Positions 18,024 through 23,676 of a stretch of DNA of 40,341 nt are shown in pieces. A model generated the notes under the pieces. It had not been told where the DNA came from, did no database searches, and saw only the letters and a program-made list of their open reading frames with translations. The stretch is taken from contig BJUT01000039.1 in the NCBI GenBank assembly GCA_007988745.1, positions 1 to 40,341 of the forward strand. The letters run 5' to 3'. How positions within the stretch are numbered: the stretch's first letter is position 1; every line of letters begins with the position of its first letter. Origin of the DNA: Pseudoalteromonas atlantica. Its GTDB lineage: Bacteria > Pseudomonadota > Gammaproteobacteria > Enterobacterales > Alteromonadaceae. Both the position numbers and the translations under genes were made by a program.

Positions 18024-18188
18024 TTATTCATCCTTGATGTCAAAATAATAAAAGTACGCGCGACCGCGCTTTTCAAACTTAAGCTCGCCTCGTTCGCGGC
18101 GATGCATTAACTCGCAGTCTGTTATTTTTAGAAGTTTTAGGGCTTCTTTACTTGAAAGCCATTTTCTCTTTTGATCTTGATTAGCCAT
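18024..18188 (-). CDS. Small helix-turn-helix (MerR/excisionase-like) protein, 54 aa
   Basis: A short ORF that I read directly: M-A-N-Q-D-Q-K-R-K-W-L-S-S-K-E-A-L-K-L-L and onward to the end IKDE. The pattern WLSSKEALKLLKI, a turn, CELMHRRERGEL and a beta pair FEKRGRAYFYYF is typical of an excisionase or MerR-type helix-turn-helix with a wing. Its stop codon abuts the GTG start of the nuclease gene (TAAGTG), so it must be the first gene of the nuclease-methyltransferase operon. It could be a C-protein-like controller of that operon or a DNA-targeting subunit. The SD is weak (GAGCAAG). Confidence 0.65.
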   Translation of the reverse strand: MANQDQKRKWLSSKEALKLLKITDCELMHRRERGELKFEKRGRAYFYYFDIKDE

Positions 18189-18727
18189 TTAACTTGCTCA
18201 AATCCAGTAAAAATCAAATATACATAACGGTAATACTAACAACAAATTTAAAAGTCGCTGCAAAGACAATTTCCCCGTCATTTTGTCCGAAAAGACTCAA
18301 TTGATGAGTAATTGTTTGCATGGCGGAATTTTGTTCCCGACAAATTCCAAGTGCCTAAATCCCTTTAGGCAATGCGAGTAAAGCGATGCTTGCACATGGG
18401 TGAAAAACGTAGTTTTGAACGAGAGGGTAGGGATACCCGAACTGGGCAGCGTACAGGGATGTGAAAGTTGTGCTTTCATCACGTTTACGTTCATATTAAT
18501 TTTGTATTTGAAGATAAGTGAAGTTGCGGGGCGTCGAAGGGTTCCAAGGGGCGTTCGGCGCTATGCGCCCCTTGGTTGCTATCGCCAACGCGATATAAAA
18601 AACTAAAAATACAGAGCGTCAGCAAGCTTAACGCCTTCGGTCACGAGGTGGTTAAGAAAACTATTCTTAGATAAATATTTGCGATTGAAATTCATACAAT
18701 GCTTTGGTGATCTTAAACGACTTATCA
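18189..18727. other. 539-bp non-coding stretch rich in perfect hairpins
   Basis: This is the gap between the helix-turn-helix operon and the HD-domain gene. It holds several stem-loops. TGCCTAAA-tccc-TTTAGGCA is at 18352-18371, GGGTA-ggga-TACCC at 18425-18438, TGAAAG-ttgtg-CTTTCA at 18462-18478, and a 10-bp stem CCAAGGGGCG/CGCCCCTTGG at 18544-18575. An imperfect stem CTTAAC-gCCT/AGG-GTTAAG lies at 18627-18656, and a GGAATTT...AAATTCC pair at 18325-18348. The middle is visibly GC-richer than the flanks. Short reading frames on both strands look spurious. It may encode a structured RNA or be a mobile-element remnant. The promoter of the HTH operon must lie at its left end. Confidence 0.5.
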
Positions 18728-19237
18728 CTACACATAATTAGACCTTCTTCTTAAGTATTCATTATGTAATGAAAGGCTAGATGCTTTACATATATCAGCA
18801 ACCTGATCTAACCAAAAAAAGTACTCTGACTGTCGCTCTAGTGACCAGTTAGATGGTATTGCAGCTGCATTAGAGCACAAGTCTGCTAATTTGATACGCT
18901 TTACCGAGTTTGATTTAGTTGGAAGTAATCTGAGGGTTTCTTCTCTTCGTTCCTTTAAACGTAGTGATTTGTCGTCTGAGAGAGCTTCTACTAATTCCAG
19001 AACACGATGGCCACAGGTTTTATAAACTTCTTCTTTAGTAACGCCTGTGTCTTCTAAAATATCATGAAGTATTGCGGCGCATAGTTCGTCGTCATCAACT
19101 CCTGCTGTATCAGTAAGCAGGGCTGCAACTTCTATCAAATGATTAATATAGGGCGAGCCGTCTGATTTTCGCTTTTGCTGCACATGATATTTTGAAGCCA
19201 GAGCTAGTGATTTAATTAAAAGCTGGTTTGAGCTCAT
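18728..19237 (-). CDS. HD-domain hydrolase, SpoT/MESH-like
   Basis: A 169-aa stand-alone HD domain similar to the (p)ppGpp hydrolase part of RelA/SpoT. It shows ASKYHVQQKRKSDGSPYINHLIEVA (about 13-37), the HD signature AAILHDILEDTGV (about 59-71), LVEALSDDKSL, and RIKLADLCSNA with a conserved Asp (about 120-130). Full-length SpoT is about 700 aa, so this is a small alarmone-synthase-free hydrolase, comparable to MESH1. Roles could be (p)ppGpp or NADPH dephosphorylation; the true substrate is not shown. It stands alone between two intergenic gaps in the accessory zone. Similar small HD proteins can serve as antidotes to toxic alarmone synthetases, but no synthetase is visible here. Confidence 0.75.
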   Translation of the reverse strand: MSSNQLLIKSLALASKYHVQQKRKSDGSPYINHLIEVAALLTDTAGVDDDELCAAILHDILEDTGVTKEEVYKTCGHRVLELVEALSDDKSLRLKERREETLRLLPTKSNSVKRIKLADLCSNAAAIPSNWSLERQSEYFFWLDQVADICKASSLSLHNEYLRRRSNYV

Positions 19238-19299
19238 ATTGCAACCTTAGATTAATATTTATAAAAGTTATAGTTAAAAAGCTAAAGTTAAAACTGCAA

Positions 19300-19322
19300 A
19301 GTACAACTTTTTAGGTTGTACT
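19300..19322. terminator. Hairpin AGTACAAC / GTTGTACT, possible terminator
   Basis: A perfect 8-bp stem (19300-19307 and 19315-19322) with a 7-base loop, located downstream of the HigA-like gene (minus strand). It has no clear U-run on either side, so it may be a weak terminator, an operator or a stability element. Confidence 0.35.
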
Positions 19323-19391
19323 GAAATAGCACTTTGAACGTAGCCTCTAAATTTTAGAAACAGGCAGTCTTGTATAACACCCAAGTTAGAA

Positions 19392-19706
19392 TTACTTTAT
19401 GTACTCATCATATTGACGTTGTAGTTCTAACCAAGTTGCAGCGCCAACTTTTGTGGCTTTTTCTAGTTTTTTGGCAAGTGTAGAGTCAAGAGATAAGTTT
19501 CCTGCCATAAATTGCTTAAGGGTCTCAATTTCTATGTTTGATTTATCAGCAAGATATTGAATGCCCTTAGATTCAAATTTGTTTAAACAATTTCGCTTAA
19601 AAAAGTTTGAAGGGTGTTTTCGAAAGCCACCATCGGGTCGTTTTACTAGCTTTAAATCTTTTAGAGGAATCCTTTTGCCGAGCTTTATAAAGTTATAATT
19701 GGTCAC
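19392..19706 (-). CDS. HigA-like XRE-family antitoxin (unpaired)
   Basis: A 104-aa protein whose C-terminal 60 residues follow the HigA pattern: LADKSNIEIETLKQFMAGN (helix-turn-helix recognition region), LSLDSTLAKKLEKATKVGAATWLELQRQYDEY. HigA antitoxins have the matching form GTSPEFWLNLQNDYDL. The N-terminal 40 residues (RIPLKDLKLVKRPDGGFRKH) are an unusual basic extension. HigB usually precedes HigA, but the 199 bp upstream of it contain no toxin reading frame, so it is solitary: either an orphaned antitoxin or a transcriptional regulator. A neighbouring hydrolase and an unknown 130-aa gene are the only nearby partners. No SD better than GGAGCG is visible ahead of the ATG. Confidence 0.6.
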   Translation of the reverse strand: MTNYNFIKLGKRIPLKDLKLVKRPDGGFRKHPSNFFKRNCLNKFESKGIQYLADKSNIEIETLKQFMAGNLSLDSTLAKKLEKATKVGAATWLELQRQYDEYIK

Positions 19707-19749
19707 GTGATTTCTTTGCGCTCCTTTTTTATAACTTAGTGGTTTTTCT

Positions 19750-19774
19750 AAAAAAGGCCTACATTAAGTAGGCC
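19750..19774 (-). terminator. Rho-independent terminator downstream of the 130-aa gene
   Basis: The stem GGCCTAC-attaa-GTAGGCC (19756-19774) is preceded on the plus strand by six A. For minus-strand transcripts this gives a classical hairpin followed by U6. It ends transcription of the 19906-20298 gene before the HigA-like gene. Two further hairpins follow in the same gap: AAAAAGT/ACTTTTT at 19781-19801 and TTGCGAC/GTCGCAA at 19848-19868. Confidence 0.75.
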
Positions 19775-19905
19775 ATGACGAAAAAGTTTCTCACACTTTT
19801 TCTTCTGCCCCATCACGGAAGCAACACATGCTAATAATATAAAATACTTGCGACAGAATAAGTCGCAATATCGTTGTTTTTATTAAATATCGATCATTTA
19901 GTTAC

Positions 19906-20298
19906 TCAACGCAGCAAGTTTAAGCAGCCCACCCATGCATTATTTGAGTCGGGCATTCTGAGAGTGAAAACTAATAACTCTACGGAACGTCCATTAATGA
20001 GCATATTAGTAATTTCTACTAACTGTTCAATATTTTGAGGCTCAGAAACAAGCGTGTCGTCATCTAAAGGTGTATACACACCTAACTTACTATCAAAGTC
20101 TCGACGGTCTAAATTCAAGTAAGCGATTGACTCATCTTTATATTGCGCTCGCAGTTCTTTAATGTCTTTGGGGTGTTCATCTTCACCTAACTCTTTTAAG
20201 AGAAAGTCGATTTGATAGTCATTGATGTTAACCTGCCAGCCATGGTCATTTTTAATTGCTTTATTCTTTAATAGATCTTGTTCAAGGTCGTATTTCAT
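19906..20298 (-). CDS. Hypothetical protein, 130 aa
   Basis: I do not recognise this protein. It is acidic, soluble, with no signal peptide or membrane segment. It starts MKYDLEQDLLKNKAIKND and has a stretch rich in Asp/Glu (ELGEDEHPKDIKELRAQYKDE) and a C-terminal hydrophobic strand pattern (SVELLVFTLRMPDSNNAWVGCLNLLR). A possible immunity or adaptor protein would fit the defence-like setting but there is no direct evidence. It diverges from the WYL-domain regulator, sharing a 250-bp control region. A terminator lies about 130 bases downstream. The ATG (20298) follows AAGGAAAC at good spacing. Confidence 0.55.
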   Translation of the reverse strand: MKYDLEQDLLKNKAIKNDHGWQVNINDYQIDFLLKELGEDEHPKDIKELRAQYKDESIAYLNLDRRDFDSKLGVYTPLDDDTLVSEPQNIEQLVEITNMLINGRSVELLVFTLRMPDSNNAWVGCLNLLR

Positions 20299-20412
20299 TA
20301 AGTTTCCTTGCTGAATGTTTATGTGATGCTAGAGAAGCTTGAGGGCTTAAAAACATGATTGCTAGGCTTTTAAACAACTTCCTTATCATCGTAATTACAC
20401 GCAGATTAACCC

Positions 20413-20468
20413 AAAGCACTCTACTATAAAAGTGCTTTCATATATAAAATAGTGCAATTACACTATTT
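20413..20468. promoter_or_regulatory. Paired inverted repeats, candidate operators of the WYL regulator
   Basis: Two perfect inverted repeats lie side by side: AAAGCACT-(10)-AGTGCTTT at 20413-20438 and AAATAGTG-(6)-CACTATTT at 20447-20468. Both share a GTGC/GCAC or GTG/CAC core. They lie in the divergent spacer between the 130-aa gene and the WYL-domain regulator, about 80 to 135 bases upstream of the latter, where an autoregulating repressor would bind. This is inferred from symmetry and place. Confidence 0.45.
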
Positions 20469-20550
20469 CAACCTGAAGGCTAACCTGCTGTTATTGTTTG
20501 ATTTATGATAATGTGTCGGTAAGTTTAAGTTATGATAGGCCCCAAAGTTG

Positions 20551-21570
20551 ATGCCAACGGCTAAAGGAAAGACTCTCCCTCGCATTATTAATATGATGCA
20601 ACTCATCCCCATTACTCCTAGATGGACAACAGCCAAAATTTTACAGTCAAGCCTTGAAGATAGAGGCTTTGCAGTGACAAAACGAACTGTAGAGCGAGAT
20701 TTAGTTGAAGTGGCTGATTTATTTGGGTTAGTAAGCTCAGACTCACCTGATGGGTACAAATGGTCTTATTCAAGAAAGCGTTCTGATATTTACTTACCTT
20801 CAATTTCTGCAGAGGAAGCTTTATCACTTCAGCTAGTTGAGCATCACCTTGAAGATTACTTTCCTAAAGAGGTATTTTCTCAGCTTGATGCGATCTTTAA
20901 AAAATCAAAAGATACATTGGTGAGATCCGAGTTATTACACTCATGGCCATCGAAAATTGCGAGTTTGCCACATGTTTTAGCTTTTAAACCATTAAACATT
21001 GATGCTGAAATTAAATCGCTAATTACCCAAGGGATTTTAGAACAAAGAAAATTGGAGATAACTTACGGTGGTTCCGATTCTGTTCATCTTATTTCACCAT
21101 TAGGTATGTTGATAAGAGACACTAAATTGGTTCTTATTTGCTACTTTTATGATTATAAAGAACCGAGGCATATTTTTTTTCATCGAGTTAATAGCGCCAA
21201 GTTATTAACTGAAACATTCGATACAGACTTTGACACTTTAAAATATGCTCAAACAGGTGCTGTGGGTGTATTAGTAAATGCTGAGGTAATTGATGTAAAA
21301 CTCGAAGTAAAAGGCTATGTCAAAGATCTATTCCAAGAATCAGCCATTAATGAAAGCCAAAAAGTTAGTGACGAAAATGCTTTGTCTAAATCGACTACTC
21401 AAAATGATTGGGTCAGTGTTTCTATTAAATTAGCTCATACTTTGGAGTTGGAGAATTGGCTCATGGGTTTGTCAGATCACATTATTGTAAAGGCACCAGA
21501 GCAGCTAAAAGCCAGAGTTATAAGGCGAATGATAAAATCATTGGGGCACTATGATATTAAGACTGAATAA
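20551..21570 (+). CDS. WYL-domain transcriptional regulator
   Basis: A 339-aa regulator. The N-terminal winged helix (residues 10-75) shows RWTTAKILQSSLEDRGFAVTKRTVERDL, the DeoR-like helix-turn-helix. The central WYL region includes YGGSDSVHLISPLGMLIRDTKLVLICYFYDYKEPRHIFFHRVNSA, where the usual W-Y-L triad appears as L-I-C. The C-terminal WCX-like part ends ARVIRRMIKSLGHYD. WYL regulators of this architecture (BrxR/CapW types) often control phage defence genes, sensing nucleic acid or a nucleotide. It sits at the edge of the defence island, divergent from a 130-aa gene, near inverted repeats. The start could also be the TTG at 20548; a convincing SD is not seen. Confidence 0.8.
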   Translation: MPTAKGKTLPRIINMMQLIPITPRWTTAKILQSSLEDRGFAVTKRTVERDLVEVADLFGLVSSDSPDGYKWSYSRKRSDIYLPSISAEEALSLQLVEHHLEDYFPKEVFSQLDAIFKKSKDTLVRSELLHSWPSKIASLPHVLAFKPLNIDAEIKSLITQGILEQRKLEITYGGSDSVHLISPLGMLIRDTKLVLICYFYDYKEPRHIFFHRVNSAKLLTETFDTDFDTLKYAQTGAVGVLVNAEVIDVKLEVKGYVKDLFQESAINESQKVSDENALSKSTTQNDWVSVSIKLAHTLELENWLMGLSDHIIVKAPEQLKARVIRRMIKSLGHYDIKTE

Positions 21571-21764
21571 AGATCTTATATAAATATAGGCATCTCAACT
21601 ACCTTAGCTAATTTGAATTACTTAGCTATATTTGCCGCTCGATACTTTGAAAATCCTTAACTGCAAATTTAAGCTTCTACGATTAAATATAATACGCGAC
21701 TCATTTTGTCGTAGTTATGAAATAAGCTATTCATATGGAATGATTAAGGAAAGTGGAGAAAGTA

Positions 21765-21974
21765 ATGTCTTGTTCTTGTGAAGTTAAAAATTTAGAAACA
21801 GCCTTTAAAGTAAAATATAGAAGATTGTTCTTTCTAATATTTTTAATAATTTTTGGCGGCTGGGGTTCAAATTATGCCAAAGACAAAAAAATTGAAGAGC
21901 TAGAAGCTGCAATACAAAAGTTAGATAACTCAGTTCAAACTATCAAAAGTAAAAATAGTTTCTCTTCAAAATAA
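21765..21974 (+). CDS. Small membrane-anchored protein, 69 aa
   Basis: The ATG at 21765 lies six bases after GGAG, so it is preferred over the GTG at 21753. The protein begins MSCSCEVKNLETAFKVKYRR, followed by a hydrophobic segment LFFLIFLIIFGGWG (about residues 21-35), and a charged, heptad-like tail (KKIEELEAAIQKLDNSVQTIK) that may form a short coiled coil. A hairpin GTTGTA-gtaag-TACAAC follows at 21976-21992. There is no recognised family. It may be a small accessory or toxin-like membrane protein, but nothing shows a partner. Confidence 0.5.
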   Translation: MSCSCEVKNLETAFKVKYRRLFFLIFLIIFGGWGSNYAKDKKIEELEAAIQKLDNSVQTIKSKNSFSSK

Positions 21975-22004
21975 GGTTGTAGTAAGTACAACAGAAGATG
22001 GTAT

Positions 22005-22082
22005 CTACCGACAAAATTAACTCCGAGGTAAATTACCTTGTAGAGGCGCACCTTGCTGGCGTTTAAAAGCAACGCCTTAACC
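22005..22082 (+). repeat. Dispersed repeat, second copy at 30297-30375
   Basis: The sequence from CTACCGACAAAATTAA to GGCGTT...AACGCC is about 85-90% identical to 30297-30375 in the same orientation. It contains the short hairpin GGCGTT-taaaagc-AACGCC. It belongs to the non-coding repeat families filling gaps in this genome. Confidence 0.7.
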
Positions 22083-22100
22083 GAGATATAAAGTGATTGT

Positions 22101-22195
22101 TTCACCACCGAGAAGCGAAGGAGAATACCAAGAGAAGTGACTAAGCGTTACGGGTGTTTTCTCTGTGTAGCGCGAAGCGCCTCGGTGTACTCGTG
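22101..22195. repeat. Repeat related to 39769-39850 and 40021-40095
   Basis: CACCACCGAG followed by GAAGCGAAGG, then a TTTTCTCTGTGTAGCGCGAAGCG core and a second CTCGTGGTGAT. The same words (CACCACCGAG, CACAGAGGCGCTTCG or its complement, ACACAGAGAAAA) occur in inverted order in the right-hand repeat area. The two ends of this block (CACCACCGAG and CTCGTGGTG) are complementary, so the whole block can fold back. Confidence 0.5.
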
Positions 22196-22233
22196 GTGAT
22201 ATACAGATAACTTATACCAAGTTACTTTGGCTA

Positions 22234-22515
22234 CTCATTTACTTCTCTATCCCTTCTCTTTGTGCATTTTTGTATTAAAGATCAATTAATCACAAAGAGG
22301 CTCAGAGGCGCTTCGCTTTTAGAGAAGTAACTAACATCTTGCGAGAGCAAGTTTCGCGCCTACCACTTTCACTTCTCATTTACTTCTCTATCCCTTCTCT
22401 TTGTGCATTTTTGTATTAAAGAACAATAAATCACAAAGAGGTTCAGAGGCGCTTCGCTTTTAGAGAAGCAACTTACATCTTGCGCGAGCAAGTTTCGCGC
22501 CTAAAACTTTCACTT
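22234..22515 (+). repeat. Two tandem copies of a 141-bp unit
   Basis: Unit 1 is 22234-22374 and unit 2 is 22375-22515. Each runs from CTCATTTACTTCTCTATCCC through CTTTGTGCATTTTTGTATTA, ATCACAAAGAGG, GAGGCGCTTCGCTTTTAGAG and GAGCAAGTTTCGCGCCTA to ACTTTCACTT. They differ at only about a dozen positions. Inside each unit CTTTGTG and CACAAAG are complementary, as are CTTCTCTA and TAGAGAAG, so each folds as a long hairpin. An inverted third copy lies at 40201-40341. The unit is non-coding and lacks CRISPR-like spacers. Confidence 0.85.
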
Positions 22516-22662
22516 CACGTTGCGGGTTTATCCTTTTAAATTTAAAAAATAAGTTTCGTTAACCCTACTTTAACCCTCTATAGTTTAAGCTAGCTGCATT
22601 AATGTAGATTATTCAATTGTACACGCAACTAAGCGCCACTTTTTAAGTTAGGAATAACCACA

Positions 22663-23226
22663 ATGAAACTTACAAAAGATACAACAAGTACGTTAAGCAA
22701 AACCACCATAAGCCTGCATTGGATTGTAGCTATTTTAATTATTGGGTTATTAGGCTCAGGCTTATATATGGAAAACTTTAAAGCGTTTTTTCTAATGAGT
22801 TGGCACAAATCATTTGGCGTAATGCTGCTTGCTTTTGCGTTATTAAGAGTAACATGGCGCATTGTAAATGGTTGGCCAAAGCACGATGTTAAACACCCAA
22901 ATTATGAGCAAGTGTTAGCTAAAATTGTGCATTACGTTCTTATAATAAGCATGTTACTTATGCCTATTTCGGGGCTGATTATGTCGGGCTTTGGTGGGCA
23001 TGGCGTAGAGATGTTCGGGCTAGAGCTTATTCCGCACAACCCCAACCCAGAAAACCCACAAAAAAGCCTCGCTTTTAACCAAGGCTTAGCAGAGATAGGA
23101 AAAACCGTTCACGGTATTACAGCAAATGCGCTTCTTATCGCGTTAGGTTTACATATTGTGGGCGCTTTAAAGCACCATATTATTGATAAAGACAACACCC
23201 TTACGCGTATGCTTGGCAAAAAGTAG
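22663..23226 (+). CDS. Cytochrome b561 family protein
   Basis: A 187-aa integral membrane di-heme protein of the CybB/YodB type, moving electrons between the quinone pool and periplasmic acceptors. Four transmembrane helices are visible: about 17-36 (LHWIVAILIIGLLGSGLYM), 47-66, 88-108 and 150-168. Histidines H19, H48, H90, H150 and H164 sit near helix ends and provide candidate heme ligands. The length agrees with CybB (about 176 aa). An upstream AGGAATAACCACAATG gives the RBS. It appears monocistronic. Being a core gene immediately past the repeat cluster, it marks the right-hand limit of the accessory region. No physiological partner can be inferred. Confidence 0.88.
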   Translation: MKLTKDTTSTLSKTTISLHWIVAILIIGLLGSGLYMENFKAFFLMSWHKSFGVMLLAFALLRVTWRIVNGWPKHDVKHPNYEQVLAKIVHYVLIISMLLMPISGLIMSGFGGHGVEMFGLELIPHNPNPENPQKSLAFNQGLAEIGKTVHGITANALLIALGLHIVGALKHHIIDKDNTLTRMLGKK

Positions 23227-23235
23227 GTAGTTAAA

Positions 23236-23280
23236 AGTCTTATTTGATCGGTGCTATTTAAGCCGCGATTAAATAAGACT
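23236..23280 (-). promoter_or_regulatory. Hairpin overlapping the 3' end of arfA
   Basis: Arms 23236-23250 and 23266-23280 form a 15-bp stem with one mismatch (AGTCTTATTT.ATCG) and a 15-base loop. The 23266-23280 arm is inside the arfA coding region, and the TAA stop (23258-23260) is in the loop. On the minus strand the stem is followed by TTTT, so it can terminate transcription or be an RNase III target. Either would yield mRNA without a stop codon, which is how E. coli arfA is kept silent while tmRNA works. Confidence 0.75.
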
Positions 23281-23458
23281 CTCGTCCTACGTGTTTGTTA
23301 TTGCGCTTAAACGAGCCTTTCCCTTTTTTAGCTTTAACCACTTGAGGTTTAAACACTTTAGAGGTTACTAGCGCCGCCAGCGCATTATGATTAATAACAC
23401 CTCGACCGGTGTCTACCGCACTATTATTTGCGGCTTTGGTTTTCGATTTTTTAGCCAT
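23258..23458 (-). CDS. arfA: Alternative ribosome-rescue factor ArfA
   Basis: A 66-aa basic protein that helps RF2 free ribosomes stalled on mRNAs lacking a stop codon when trans-translation (tmRNA-SmpB) fails. The recognised core is NHNALAALVTSKVFKPQVVK (residues 23-42) followed by AKKGKGSFKRNNKH, matching E. coli [32 protein letters not shown] closely. The N-terminal 22 residues are an extra basic extension (MAKKSKTKAANNSAVDTGRG). The C-terminus is short (VGRESYLIAA) and lacks the hydrophobic tail of the full-length E. coli form. The gene is convergent with cytochrome b561 and stands alone. Its mRNA 3' end holds a hairpin with the stop codon in the loop. The RBS is AGGAAATAAA before the ATG. 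Confidence 0.85.
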   Translation of the reverse strand: MAKKSKTKAANNSAVDTGRGVINHNALAALVTSKVFKPQVVKAKKGKGSFKRNNKHVGRESYLIAA

Positions 23459-23564
23459 TTTATTTCCTAACTATTTATAACAATAAGAACCTTAAGAAGT
23501 GGCGATTGTATGCCTAATTTTCAACCTTGCAAGTGTTTTAACGCTCTTTTTCATAATAAATAAA

Positions 23565-23594
23565 CATAAAAAAAGCGCAGTAAATAACTGCGCT
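23565..23594 (-). terminator. Terminator of the TonB-dependent receptor gene
   Basis: Perfect 8-bp stem AGCGCAGT (23574-23581) and ACTGCGCT (23587-23594) with a 5-base loop, followed on the minus strand by a run of seven T. It lies about 80 bases past the receptor's stop codon. Confidence 0.9.
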
Positions 23595-23676
23595 GATTAA
23601 CCTGAACGCTGGATAATAAAATATGTTGGTATATCTCTTAACCAGAATTCAGGTTAAATAGGTTTAGCTCAATTAA

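Noticed and set aside
18297..18606. Short reading frames on both strands in the hairpin-rich gap
   Set aside because: They overlap each other and several stem-loops, have no convincing start signals, and look like chance frames in structured DNA.
22234..22515. CRISPR array suggested by tandem repeats
   Set aside because: Units are 141 bp with only two copies, no short repeat with unique spacers, and no cas gene.
1636..22662. Integrative element with attachment sites, integrase or tRNA target
   Set aside because: No integrase, transposase, tRNA gene or clear direct-repeat att pair could be found around the island.
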